64,000 bases of DNA from Dicyema japonicum (GCA_011109175.1 RDEW01000021.1:135080-199079); one strand, 5' to 3'; shown: positions 46,860 through 57,959, counted from the stretch's first letter. Numbers and translations: made by a program. The notes: generated from the letters alone by a model not told the origin.

Positions 46860-49575
46860 CGCTCTTTAACGGAGTAATCGGTTATTTTTCCTCCAACTTC
46901 ATTTCGGATGTTTCTCATTACTGTCATTCAGTATTCGTAGAATTTTTTAATGACTTTGGTTTTATGCAGAAATGTTCTGTTCCAAAGTATTCAAAGTTTC
47001 CAGAATTTGTTTCTCTTCACGTCCTCGTTTTCAGCTATATCTCCATTATAGATAAACTTGTAGCATTCAATAGTTTCTTCATCATCAGCCTCTTAATATT
47101 TCATTTACAGCTTCGGTCATTATTTCATCAGTTAGGCCAGCGGTTCTCAACCTGGGGGTCGATTCGACCCCCAGGGGTCTAAAATCAATCCAGATCGATC
47201 GTAAGTGGGTCGAAAATAAATTTAACATATTTAATTTTTTATTTTAAATTTAGTTTATATTTAAAGTGGTAAACCTTTGTTCTTTAAAATTTTTAAAATT
47301 TCCATGATTGTTTTTGTTCGTGTATGAGTCGTCCTTCTACAATAAAAATTCGTCAATATAAAATTGAATATTTAAATTTATAAAAAATTCTTTTGATGAT
47401 GACCATATTGCTTACTGCGTAATAAGTCATGATGCAATGAAACCGTCCAAATTGTTGGATCATCTTAGGAGAATACATTCGGATAAAAAAGATAAACCAT
47501 TCGAGTATTTTGAAGAATTAAAGGATTCTTTTCGTAAACAAAAACGATTGACACTGTTTTTGCAAATAGTAATGAAAGAAACAATGATTGTTGTTATTTT
47601 AAATTATATTTAGGAGGACTAATTGCATCCTACAAAATTGCACTGATTATTTCCAAAAATAAGAGTTCCATGTTTCTGGTGAAAATCTCATCAAACCATC
47701 TATATCAGTGATTCTATCAGATCTGATGGGTTTAAATCCCGACGAAATTTTAAAATCCGTACCAATTAGCAATGATTCAATTCGCCACAGGATTGACGAA
47801 ATGTCAGATAATGTTGAACATATTTTATGTGAAAGGCTTAAAAATACTATTTTTTCGCTTCAAATTGACGAAAGTCATATATGTGACAACCAATCAATTC
47901 TAATGGGATTTGTCAGCTTATGTCCAAATGTGATTCATATACAATGCGTTCTACATAGACAACATTTGGTTTCAAAAGCTCTTTCGCAATTCTACATGAA
48001 ACGATAAATATAGTTATTAAAACCATAAACAAAATTAAAGCAAGTATGATCGTCTTTTTAGAAAATTTTGCTATGAGGCTAAAGAAACATATGCCCGTCT
48101 TGTGCTTCACACTGAGGTTATGAAGATATTAACAACTTTTTGCAACATTTATTAAGCATAGAAAAAGATTTGATTCTTCGATTCCAAAATATTCTTGAAT
48201 TAGAAATTCCATCTTGGATGATTAATCCGTTTTTGTCAAAGCCAGAAGAACAAAAAGAAAATATTCAAGAGGAATTAATTATGTTAAATTCAATCCAGAA
48301 TTAAAACTATATTATAATGATTCACAATCACCTGTTATTTTTTGGCAAAATATGAAAGTGAAAGAGAGTTGTCCAAAATTGTGGACAGAAATAGTACAAT
48401 TGCTACTCTATTTTCCGTTGAATGCGGATTTAGCATTCTACATCGAATTGTAAATAAAGAACGAAACAAATTGGATGTGTCCATTGGAGGAGATATTCGT
48501 TTAAAAATAACACAGAGAGCCAGATATCGAATCTTTGGTCAAAAAACATCAGTCACAGGAATCCCAATGCTATTTAATTCTTTTTTTATTATAGATTTAT
48601 GCCAAGATACCAACTTAACATCGAGTATATACTTTTTTTGATTGATTTATTATTAACAATGAATTCATTTTATATAGTTAACTAATTTTACTTAGAATTG
48701 TCTGTTCTAAATAAAAAAGTTTTAAGGGGTCGAAAAAAAGTCAAGGGGTCGACGAGTAAAAAAAGGTTGAGAACCCCTGAGTTAGGCGATCATCAATATT
48801 TAAGACATCACGATTTTTTCAATTTGTTTCCAACAATCTGTGATTGAAATTTCTGTTACTTCATTCTAACTTTTTGAAACCAGCATTAAAACCTGACGAA
48901 GGTTAGTTTTGAAAGACGTTTTTTAAGATCACCTGAAGACATAAAAATTCGATTAAAAAATTTGAGTAATAGTTTTTGAATATTTTTATGATCCCCATAT
49001 TTAATGGCTGTGTATAGGGTGTCGTATTTTTAGGCAAAAAAGTATTCGAGATTGGAGCATTCAATAGTTTTATGACATCCTGCATTATCAATTAATAATA
49101 ATATTTTTTGTTGAATAACCAATTTAAAAATGTTCCCAGTCATCCATGCAGTTTTGGAAGCTGAATATATAACAACCAAATCTTTAACATCGAAATTTTT
49201 TATATTCACCAAATCGTGTTTTTTTATATGCTCTTAGACGGAATCAGTATATAATAAAGTCCTATCTCTCCATATTTTAAATTTCGTCTTCTTTATAATG
49301 CTTGGAAACTTCCTCAGTGATCTACAAATCCTTTAAGTCAGGTTGTTTGTCTAATACCTTAAAAGTTCGAGTGTTAAATCAATTAAGCCTTGACAAGAAG
49401 CTTTCGAACACGTGGTAAAATTTTTAGTCTAAAATTTTGATTTTTAAAAAAATTGAAAAAGATTTGTAAAAATAAATTTTATGTTTTTTAATAATGTGTG
49501 GCTAATTTGAGAATTGGGCAATTTCTTAGGAATGAACTTTTAGCCATAAATTGGCCAATTTGAGGGACTTCACTG
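46860..49575 (-). mobile_element. Tigger/pogo-like relic split by a hAT element
   Basis: Minus strand. The 5' end near 49,575 begins cagtgaagtccctcaaattg next to TA. Transposase pieces: SKTAWMTGNIFKLVIQQK, ILLLIDNAGCHKT (the second Asp of DDE), LPKNTTPYTQPLNMGIIK (frames joined), FKNYYSNFLIEFL. After the hAT insertion the C-terminal part resumes as LTDEIMTEAVNEI (46,930-47,130). The far end and its inverted repeat are not identifiable. Unrelated in its ends to the pogo element at 16,026. Confidence 0.7.
47138..48779 (+). mobile_element. hAT transposon with 8-bp target duplication
   Basis: Ends cagcggttctcaacc (left) and its inverse ggttgagaacccctg (right), flanked by agttaggc at 47,130-47,137 and 48,780-48,787, the 8-bp duplication typical of hAT. 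Inside are plus-strand Buster-like pieces: ISNDSIRHRIDEMSDNVEHI, FSLQIDESHICDNQS, then YARLVLHTEV and LWTEIVQLLLYFPLNADLAF. Stops interrupt the frame. A 12-bp perfect inverted repeat with a 1-base centre (47,151-47,175) follows the left end. Confidence 0.9.
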
Positions 49576-49789
49576 TATATTATATAATTGTTTTTCTGGT
49601 CTTGGCAAATGCCTTTTGCAAAAAAACGTAAAATTGATTCGAGATCGTTCCAAAAAAGTGACAGCTTCAATATTACTTTGCCGATTTAAATCGAAAACCC
49701 ATTTGGTGTGTGTACACAAGAAATTTCAGTTGTCAAAGAATATAACATTTGACGACATTACCAAACCCACCATGCTCGTCAATACAATA

Positions 49790-50010
49790 ATTTGATGGGG
49801 AAAATTAGAAAAGAGAAGTACGATGGATTGCTTGCATGTTTGCGGAATCAGCAATCTGCTTTTTCCAAATTTCGAAATGATTGTGAGGTAGCTGTCAAAG
49901 CTAGCTACGTTATTTCTCGTTTTTGCTTTTTTTATAAAGGTATGCAAAATAAACACGACGATCAAACAAGTAGTAAAAATTAATGAATTGGAAGAATCAG
50001 TTCTAGATAT
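49790..50010 (+). pseudogene. hAT/ZBED-type N-terminal fragment
   Basis: The plus strand reads LACLRNQQSAFSKFRNDCEV then AVKASYVISRF. This is the block preceding the catalytic domain in GTF2IRD2/ZBED-type hAT proteins. Only this piece is present. Confidence 0.5.
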
Positions 50011-50489
50011 GCTCCAAGTTCGGATATGGAAATAGAATTATGATTATTTTTTCAATAAATAATGATTTTTAAGACTTTCTTGCATTAATTAAATTATATT
50101 TATATTGGTGTTAATTTTTTGACATAACCACGGTTTTTGGAACACAGGTGCCAACATCTGTCATGTTTACTGAAAATTAATCAATACTTAAGTTTCGGAA
50201 TAATTTGTGCATTTTTATATAAATCATTATTTTTACTAATGGAGAATAATCTTAGGTAATAATAATCACCGTCCGTACGTGGAACTCTATCGATTTTTTG
50301 TATTTTATAACATTTTTCCTCACTATTTATTTTATTTAGCCAAATAAAAAATCTATTAAAATTTAAAAAACTAAGCTAAAATTAACTTTAAATATAAAAA
50401 AATATTCTATAAAAAATTATTTATTAAAATTATTCTCCTTATCCATTACTAACCATAAGCTCCCTACCGTTATCATTCATACTCAAAAA

Positions 50490-50870
50490 TAAAACTTGAA
50501 CCCTAACCCTAAACCACAACCTTAAACCCTAGCCGTAATCCTAAACTCCTAATCGATAGCTCCTAATCCCTAGCCTTTAAACCCTAACCCCTTAAACCCT
50601 AACTCTAAATCCTAACCCTAAACCATAACCTTAAACCCTAGCCGTAATCCTTAACCCCTAATCGATAGCTCCTAATCCCTAGCCTTTAAACCCTAACCCC
50701 TTAAACCCTAACTATAAATCCTAACCTAAACCATAACCTTAAACCCTAGCCGTAATCCTAAACCCCTAATCGATAGCTCCTATCCCTAGCCTTTAACCTA
50801 ACCCTAACCCAATCCCTAAATATAAACCTTAAGCCTATCTTTAATCCGTAACCTTTATCCCTTTACCTAA
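50490..50870. repeat. Telomere-like higher-order satellite (109-bp period)
   Basis: Made of degenerate ccctaa and ccctaaa words. A larger unit of about 109 bp containing aaccctagccgtaatcc and cctaatcgatagctcct repeats three times; the anchor cttaaaccctag starts at about 50,521, 50,630 and 50,738. Interstitial, and not flanked by a chromosome end. Confidence 0.85.
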
Positions 50871-51429
50871 AATATCATACAAACCTATCCCTTAACAATG
50901 TCTAATTATAATCTCAACCATAACTTTGACGGATTCAAATCCATTTTATAAAAATACCTAAGTGTGATCTCAGCCCTAAGCAATTTTTAATATCAAACAT
51001 AATCAATACATAATCTCATTCCAATTAACAACTAAATCTAATCTTCACATTAAGCCAAAAAGATTAAAAAATATTTATAGAATGGAAAGTCAATTATCAC
51101 CATCTATGTGGACCATACTTCCTTGTATGTCCACTACTAAATAAACTGTAGTGTCCAAGTGCTCTTATAAAGCACCTTTTTTCGTTGACTGATTGTAATC
51201 ACAATACATTCGAAGAATGACTCTATCTCCTATGTTCAATGATTCTTCATTTTTCCATCTTCTTTTCTTTCGCTTTTATTCTGCAGCTACCAAACAAAGT
51301 ATGCCTTCGAGCAGAATCCCTTGACAAAGATTAGTCTTCATCTTCTTCATACTGTAGTAATCTATTTAAACTTTCATCCGATATATGTGGCGGATAATCC
51401 ACTCCATTAAAATCTTGAATGGAGTATGT

Positions 51430-51670
51430 TTGGTGGTCTTGTGATTGGTAATATTGCAACTGAATACAATATCTCCAAGACTGCACTGATATTTTCCAGA
51501 ATTCCTTCAGATGAAACGGATGATAACAATTTTTTAAGAGATTGACTTAACCTCTCAACCTGGCATTGAACCCACGGAGTTCTTGGTCTTCCAAAATTGT
51601 ACTCTTTCTTGAAAGCGACGCATCGAGATATCCATTTTCTAGATATTCGATTATCTGACGCAACTCATCC
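51430..51670 (-). pseudogene. Retroviral-type integrase fragment
   Basis: The minus strand reads FGRPRTPWVQCQVERLSQSL then KKLLSSVSSEGILENISAVL and LPITRPPNILHSRF. GRPR(H/T)PxxQxxVER is the block around the final catalytic Glu of DDE integrases (KRBA2-, Ginger- or gypsy-like). Asp motifs upstream are not recognisable. Confidence 0.55.
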
Positions 51671-51783
51671 ATATTCGACTTGAAGCTTAAAACCATGTGG
51701 AGAAATAAATAATTTTTTTTATTTTAAATATTAATAAAGTTTTTTGTTAATTAAGAATAATTAAATATCATTAAAATGACACT

Positions 51784-54700
51784 TTTTGGTTGAGGTGGTG
51801 ACGTCCCTCTATAGCACATATGTCTAATACGTATTTGAATAATCCTTTCTGGTTTTCTACCCTTACCTTCAATGCCAGGGGCCTTAATGACTGGTCGAAG
51901 AGGCACCAACTATGTCTGGACCTTGCAAAATATGGATGCTCTGTTTGCTGTCTCCAAGAGACGAAGCTCAGAAAAGGACTCGATGAAAACCTTGGAGACT
52001 ACAGACTAATCCTCCTTCCATCGTACTGTAAACACTATGGACAGGGTTTCGCTGTTCACAAGAATTTGCTCCCCAGATTACATCGATATTGGAAAATTGA
52101 TGACAGGATATGTGTTATTCAATTTCTTATTGGACCCAAAGGGAAGTCCAGGCAACTAATTTCCATTGTGAACGTGTACGCCCCACATAGTGGCCGTGTT
52201 TCCAAAAACCCAGAGGAATTGGACGTTTTCTACGAAGAACTTGTCGAGGTCGTATCTTCTCTGAAGTTTTCATCGTTCCTCTTTATCGCTGGTGATTGGA
52301 ATGCTAAAGCTGGGGTACATCAAGGACACGAACGTTTTATTGGACCACATGGAAGGGGGATCAGGAACTATTCTGGTACTGCTCTGGCATATTTCTGCGA
52401 ATCCTTTGATTTATTCCTGTGCAATACTCAATTCCAACATTCCGCACGCCACAAGACAACGTGGATGGGCACTAGACTATCGACCACCGGAAATCTGATA
52501 AGGATTTATAATCAGATCGATTATATTCTGTGTCGAGTAAAAGACAAATCTCTCTTACGGGACTCGAGATCTTATGGAGGACTAACTGTTAACAGTGATC
52601 ACAAAATTGTGTCAGCAAGATTCAGCTTAAGACTTGGTCCAACTGCGGAGGAGTTCCTCTACGGGATAACTAATAGAAGATGCTTCTTCCAAACACATCG
52701 TGGTGGAGATTCCACGCGATCAAGAAGGTATATGACTGAACTCTTGGGCTCTTCACCAAAAGTACAAGCAGACTATAAAGAATGTGTATCGGATTCAATT
52801 AATAATACGGCATCGGATCTTTCACCAGGAAAGGCATGGCTCGAAACTATGAGAGGGATCATTTCCGCTGCTGACAAACATTTGGGGGAACTTAAACCCC
52901 ATAGCAGTCAGCGTCACCCGGAAGTGTCAGCCCTATTGAATTTGCAGAAGAACTTAAGGCTTAGATCCGAAAATACTGTCGATCCTCAGACTGTTTGCAA
53001 ACTGAAACAAGAACGAAGGCAAATTGAGAGAAAAATCAAACTCCTAAACAGACTACATCACACTAGTCAGTTGGAAAGCAAGATCAGAGAGGTAGAAAAC
53101 CTTAAAGACAATGCTGCGACATTCATGGCTATACGACTAATACGGAGGAAGAGCCAATCAGTGAAACTTATTTTGCATGACAGAAATGGAAAAACAATAG
53201 GAAATGTTGCAGAACAGACAGAGTTCATAGCATCGCATATTGAACAACTGTTCTTTGTAAAAGGAGAAAAATCAGATTTCACGCCTAAGAACACAACACT
53301 TGAACGGATCATTTCACCGGAGGAGGTTTGCATGGCGATAAGGAAACTTAAATCTGGGCGCTCTCCAGGACCAGATAATATACCATCTGAATTGCTAAAA
53401 TTTGGCCCTCCAGAACTTGCAGATAAACTCTCAAAATTGCTGAATGACATGATAGAAAACAAGGACTTTTCAGAAATTGGAAAGGGGATACTAGTACCAG
53501 TTCAAAAAGGTAATAAACCCCCTGGGCCAGTTGAAAACCTGCGCCCTGTCATCCTTCTAAACACCTTAAGGAAGATCCTTGCCCTAATTACTCTTAATCG
53601 GATCCAAGAGCCGGTGGACGGGTACTTGGCCCAGAGCCAGAGTGGTTTTAGGACAGGGAGATCAACGGCTGATGTAGTATGGTGCCATAGATGGCAATGT
53701 GCTATTCAACAAAGATTCCGGAGCTCAAAGACTATCCTTGGAATTGATCTGACCAGAGCTTTCGACACTGTCCGTCGGGGAAAACTCATTGAAGTGCTTG
53801 AAAGTTTCCTGGATAAGGACTCGGTTATTCTGATACGGATACTCTTATCAAACACGAGGTTACGAGTGCGTATTGGAAAATGTTTGTCACGGGAAATTAT
53901 TTCAACAGTGGGCACACCCCAAGGAGATTCCCTTTCCCCAGTATTGTTTGCTATATACCTTGAATCGGCTCTGCAAGACCTCCGGAAGTATTACAACAAT
54001 GATATTATGGAGATCGTGTATGCCGATGATGTTGACTTTATCTCGACTGACAAAGAAGCACTCTTACGTCTCTTGGAGGTTGCATCAGGCTGTTTGGCCA
54101 AATGGTGTCTATCACTGAATGTTCAGAAAACGGATATTGTTGAAATTAAGCGGATGGAACTACGCAATAGTGAATGTTGGAGGAAGACCGTAAAGCTTGG
54201 CTCTCTTCTCGGAGACTCCGAAGACATTGCAAGAAGAAAATTGTTATCTACGGTTACTATGCAAAAACTTATGAAATGTTGGATAAGAAAATGCTCGGTC
54301 GGGCCATCACTCCGACTCAGGTTGTATGAGGCGTTCGTGAGGCCCATACTAACATACAACTCTGGGACGTGGGGAATTTCGAAAACGGACGAACAAAACC
54401 TTGACTCCTTTCACAGAAGGCAACTTCGGTCTCTCTTGGGACTAAAGTGGCCAATGCGTGTAGGGAGTGAAAATTTATATAGAAGATGCGGTTCCGGACC
54501 TCTGAGCACCATGATCATGAAGGCTCGCTGGAGATTGTTTGGCCATATTCTCAGATTGGAACAAGACACGCCAGCAAACGTCGTCATGGAAGAATACTTC
54601 GATACGTCAGGGGAGAAGTTCAGAGGTCGTCCAAGAATAACTCTTCCGGAAGTCCTTAATGGTGACCTGAGATCAGTAACCAGACTACTAAAGGACGGTG

Positions 54701-54838
54701 AAGACCTTAGTAGTCTGCGGCACTTGGCATCGGACAGGAGGGGATGGGAAAGGCTAATTAAGAGGATTGTTCAGACGCGGCACGAATAGAATTATAGTTT
54801 ATGTGATTCTATGTAGTTACTTATAATAATAATAATAA
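51784..54838 (+). mobile_element. Full-length family A retrotransposon with 12-bp target duplication
   Basis: Perfect duplication taaaatgacact at 51,772-51,783 and 54,839-54,850. The 5' UTR is only about 36 bp (ttttggttgaggtggtgacg ...), then a single intact ORF, a short 3' UTR and a (TAA)n tail. Compact single-ORF structure with an APE-type endonuclease and a microsatellite tail is usual for RTE-like elements. Intact ORF and perfect duplication indicate a recent insertion. Confidence 0.95.
51820..54789 (+). CDS. APE endonuclease-reverse transcriptase, intact (family A)
   Basis: 989 aa from ATG at 51,820. The AP-endonuclease (residues about 10-270) shows TFNARGLN, CCLQETKLRKG, IVNVYAP, FIAGDWNAKAG, NQIDYIL and SDHKIVSARF. 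A charged linker of about 200 aa follows. Reverse transcriptase (about 490-770): SGRSPGPDNIPSELLKFG, LRPVILLNTLRKILALITLN, SGFRTGRSTADVVW, GIDLTRAFDTVRRG, VGTPQGDSLSPVLFAIYLES and the catalytic YADD in EIVYADDVDFIS. The C-terminal domain (about 820-985) has RPILTYNSGTWGIS, RWRLFGHILRLEQDTPANVV and RGRPRITLPEVLNGDL. No second ORF, no RNase H, no zinc finger. The enzyme would nick chromosomal DNA and prime cDNA synthesis there. All key residues are present, so it could be active. Confidence 0.97.
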   Translation: MSNTYLNNPFWFSTLTFNARGLNDWSKRHQLCLDLAKYGCSVCCLQETKLRKGLDENLGDYRLILLPSYCKHYGQGFAVHKNLLPRLHRYWKIDDRICVIQFLIGPKGKSRQLISIVNVYAPHSGRVSKNPEELDVFYEELVEVVSSLKFSSFLFIAGDWNAKAGVHQGHERFIGPHGRGIRNYSGTALAYFCESFDLFLCNTQFQHSARHKTTWMGTRLSTTGNLIRIYNQIDYILCRVKDKSLLRDSRSYGGLTVNSDHKIVSARFSLRLGPTAEEFLYGITNRRCFFQTHRGGDSTRSRRYMTELLGSSPKVQADYKECVSDSINNTASDLSPGKAWLETMRGIISAADKHLGELKPHSSQRHPEVSALLNLQKNLRLRSENTVDPQTVCKLKQERRQIERKIKLLNRLHHTSQLESKIREVENLKDNAATFMAIRLIRRKSQSVKLILHDRNGKTIGNVAEQTEFIASHIEQLFFVKGEKSDFTPKNTTLERIISPEEVCMAIRKLKSGRSPGPDNIPSELLKFGPPELADKLSKLLNDMIENKDFSEIGKGILVPVQKGNKPPGPVENLRPVILLNTLRKILALITLNRIQEPVDGYLAQSQSGFRTGRSTADVVWCHRWQCAIQQRFRSSKTILGIDLTRAFDTVRRGKLIEVLESFLDKDSVILIRILLSNTRLRVRIGKCLSREIISTVGTPQGDSLSPVLFAIYLESALQDLRKYYNNDIMEIVYADDVDFISTDKEALLRLLEVASGCLAKWCLSLNVQKTDIVEIKRMELRNSECWRKTVKLGSLLGDSEDIARRKLLSTVTMQKLMKCWIRKCSVGPSLRLRLYEAFVRPILTYNSGTWGISKTDEQNLDSFHRRQLRSLLGLKWPMRVGSENLYRRCGSGPLSTMIMKARWRLFGHILRLEQDTPANVVMEEYFDTSGEKFRGRPRITLPEVLNGDLRSVTRLLKDGEDLSSLRHLASDRRGWERLIKRIVQTRHE

Positions 54839-54959
54839 TAAAATGACACTCTATTCATATTGACAGGTTTTTTTCTATGTTTTTAAAATATCAAGAGAAC
54901 TAATTTTTATTTTGATTGGTTCTAGTGGAGTTCCACGTACGGACGGTGATAATTATTAT

Positions 54960-55570
54960 AATTATGTGTAGAAGTATTTTATAAAAGATTTACACCACTT
55001 TTTGTTGTCATACCATAATTTTTGTCAATAAAATTAAAAAACTAACCCACGTCACGTTATCCTGATGCCTAATAAAGTTACCGTAAAAACTACTGAAGAG
55101 TACAACATTCTAAAATGCATGCTGGAGGGACAAGGCCTGAATGTATCAGCAGCTCGGAAGTATAGAAAAGCTTTTATTTAATTTTAATTAAAATTTTAGG
55201 AGGAATAAGCAGGAATTTAATATTATCGTCGTATGCTCACATGTTTCGGAATTCGCTCCTTAACAGGTGTGGATTCGTATGTACGCACGTTCCGGAATTT
55301 GCTTCCATACTCCCCGTATACCTAATATGAAGTGTGGAAAAATAATATTTATTACATGTTATTTCTAGGCGAGTTGTCTCTGACTGATTCCAAAGAGTAT
55401 CTTGGTATTCCTCGATTTAACACGGCTGTGGAATCATGTACACGATAATCCAGAAAGTTTTAATATAGAAGAATTTGTAGAAAATCTCGACACATACAAG
55501 AGGTTCTTTATTGTTATTTATTAGTAAGGATATGAGTTCCAGTTTAACTTTGAGAGGTAATTTGCGGTCT
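54960..55570. other. Degenerate coding traces, unassigned
   Basis: 55,065-55,165 (plus) reads MPNKVTVKTTEEYNILKCML then EGQGLNVSAARKYRK, followed by stops. It looks like the N-terminus of a transposon protein, but I cannot assign it. The rest has no feature. Confidence 0.3.
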
Positions 55571-55574
55571 TCGT

Positions 55575-55660
55575 ATTATTATTATAAACCCGGGAAAACA
55601 GGAAAGAGGAAAAAAGTTATCGTCTAATTAAGTGATCCCGGTGTCAGTGCGTCCTCCTTT
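55575..55660 (-). repeat. Family B retrotransposon 3' tail
   Basis: Minus strand: gggatcacttaattagacga core and cccgggtttataataataat end, as in the other family B 3' ends. 5' truncated. 55,660-56,040 has no recognised gene. Confidence 0.7.
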
Positions 55661-56039
55661 GTTTCGACTTTGTTTGAAATTTTTTATGATTTCTCGTATT
55701 ATAAATGAATGAATAAAACGATGGGAATGGTTCATTCACAACGACAAAAAAATCAAAATCATTGAAAATATAGTCAATTAACACTTTTGTGAAATTGTCG
55801 AATCTTGGGAATTTGTTGATTCGGCCGATTTCTATATATATTTTTAATTGCCAAAAAATAACTGAATCCTAATTCACACAAGTATGTCATTGCATGTGGA
55901 ATAAGTTCATATAAAGCCGTTTAAGATAATCGAGGATACATTTTCACTACTGAACTGCAATACTCCTCCAATGTACAATTGTGGAATTCTATTTTAAGTG
56001 CAAAAAAATAACTACAAATATTAAAATCTCGCACCCCCT

Positions 56040-56600
56040 AAATTACTACTTTCCATTTGTCTACAAATCTTATTTTTGGAATTTCCATTTTTAACAAATG
56101 TTTAATTTTCCGTGTATTTAATATTTAAAAAATCCTCAACTTTGAGAGGATCGAAAATGTCTGTTCTTCTGGTTGTTGTATCATTAATATCAATTTCAAG
56201 AATTTATTGGAGTTATTAAAACTTTGAAACAATCCTGATGGTCTCTTCCGATACGTCTTCCCAAGCCATTTTTGTAAAAAAATCAATTTTCTTTAAGAAT
56301 TGTAAACCGAAATATTTTGAGGTTCCAATAATTCCGTCAATTCTCTTAAAGGTTGTATGATGCCAATATTTTCATGTGTAGCTTTAAAAGACGGTTGATA
56401 TTTTTTAGACCTTTCAAAATAGTGTCCTTCTTCAGTAAAATATTATTTATTGTTTTTCTCGATATTGTCTTCCGAAACACGTTTGAGAATCTATCAGCTA
56501 ACTCCTGGCACAGAAAAGCATCATTTTCTTTATATTATACAATTTGAGTTTTTTCATTAAAAGCAAGGCGAGTATAGCGTCCACGAGAAGCATTCGAATA
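56040..56600 (-). mobile_element. pogo-like relic, internally deleted copy
   Basis: Minus strand. N-terminal transposase DNA (ttaatgaaaaaactcaaatt, gaagaaggacactattttga) and C-terminal DNA (gacattttcgatcctctcaa, aagttgaggattttttaaat) match the element at 16,026-17,446 closely, but most of the catalytic region between them is gone. The first ends (tctcgtggacgctatactcg) are shared. 56,600-56,925 has no feature. Confidence 0.8.
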
Positions 56601-56924
56601 TATAAAATTTTATATTTTTCCAATAAAAATTAAATTAAAAATTGGCCAATAGGATTTTTCTTAGAAAATTTAATACCGCCTCAAAATTCCAATAATTCCG
56701 CAAGATTCTGACATGAAAGGAGTGGTGCTGTACGTGACATCCACTCATTTCTAGGTCCTGTTGGAACATCTACTATGACCATTTTCGTGTAGGCGACGGT
56801 GAAATAATTGATGAGAGAACACATAAATCATAAACAATTTAATTCTCGTGGAGATTCACCATAAACAATTTTTAGTTATTTTTACCCTTAAAATTAACCA
56901 AATTAAATTTAAATACAAAAGTTT

Positions 56925-57896
56925 TTATTTGTATGGTGGATAATATCCATTATAATAATTATTGGGATAAAAAGGGTGACGATAATGATTGGGAGGGAAC
57001 CTTCGATGTTGATTCATCATTGGATACGGGGGAGGCCAAGCTGCAGGGTAATTAGGCTTTCTTCGTCGTTTTCTTTGGGAGTTCTTACCTCTCTCATCAT
57101 ACAGTCTTTTTATATCTTCCTTGGTCACTCCTCTCTTCATTTTGGCTGCCTCAAACCTTCCGTAACGTTCCTTCTCATCGTCAGAATAGTCCAAACACTA
57201 ACAATAAACCACGTGTTTTACTTCTGGGGGAGGCTCAGTATTCCCAATCCACGAGGCATCCGATCCTTGAGTTCTACGATTGTTATACAAGCATACTACT
57301 CCTTAAGCCTGTCCACATCAAACACGAAATTTGTGAGTCTTCCATCAGATGGGACAAAGAATATTTCCCTCTCTGAAGTCAGTGACCCCTCCTTCACCAA
57401 TGAGAGTGCCCCCTCGCACATGTTTACTAAATAGCAGGGTCTCTCCACAGGTCCTATAAGCTCTTTAATCTACTTTGATTAATATAGGCAACTGTTCCAA
57501 GAGGAGTTCGATGATCTATTAGTAGTACGGTATCCTCGTCGAGAGGGGAAAGTCCGCTGATTCCATCGACTGAGGCGAAGGTTTGATCCTCGAGTATTGT
57601 AATGCGGAGGTAGCCGAGGGGTTTGATCTCAGAGTTGACCTCCTGGAAGTGAATAGTAGGGATTTCATAGTCATTTATTAAGTTTGGGACATCACTAGAT
57701 TCGTCGACACTATATTGGTTTACAGAGAGTACTTTTTTATGGCTGGTGGCTGGGTAAAGTCTATATCTGTGGTGGAGTCTGAATCTGTGTGATCTGGAGA
57801 TTTGGGGCATTCACCTCTGTCAATATTATCACATAAATACTCTTCCAGAGACTCGACATCCATTTCTTCCTCATTTTTTGTAATTGGACAATCCAT
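56925..57896 (-). CDS. NAF1, H/ACA snoRNP assembly factor
   Basis: Start ATG at 57,896 (MDCPITKNEEEMDVESLEEY), stop at 56,925, four introns of 23, 20, 26 and 24 bp, all GT-AG. An acidic N-terminus is followed by the Gar1-like beta-barrel core: SEIKPLGYLRITILEDQTF, GLSPLDEDTVLLIDHRTPLG, PVERPCYLVNMCEGAL, REIFFVPSDGRLTNFVFDVD. Then comes the signature GSDASWIGNTEPPPECLDYS and SDDEKER, and a basic, then Pro/Tyr/Asn-rich tail (KRRRKPNYPAAWPPPYPMMN). NAF1 binds the Cbf5/dyskerin complex during early H/ACA RNP assembly in the nucleus and is later replaced by Gar1. The exon joins give an unbroken frame. Smaller than vertebrate NAF1. Confidence 0.92.
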
Positions 57897-57959
57897 ACCA
57901 ACAACGTGATATTATTTTGAAAATATATAATTAATTAAAAAATAATTCATTTTAAAATT

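Larger units (their letters stand above)
50257..54958. mobile_element. 4.7-kb segment bounded by a 31-bp inverted repeat, with integrase relic
   Basis: Left end 50,257-50,287 and right end 54,928-54,958 are inverted copies with one mismatch; the core is caccgtccgtacgtggaac. Without the 3.05-kb family A insertion the element would be about 1.6 kb. Between the left end and the retrotransposon lie a telomere-like satellite and an integrase relic on the minus strand. Inverted termini with a retroviral-type integrase suggest a Ginger-like DNA transposon, but I could not define a target duplication. This remains an inference. Confidence 0.6.

Noticed and set aside
53067-53462. Long minus-strand frame inside the retrotransposon
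   Set aside because: Antisense to the intact plus-strand ORF with full endonuclease and reverse transcriptase motifs.
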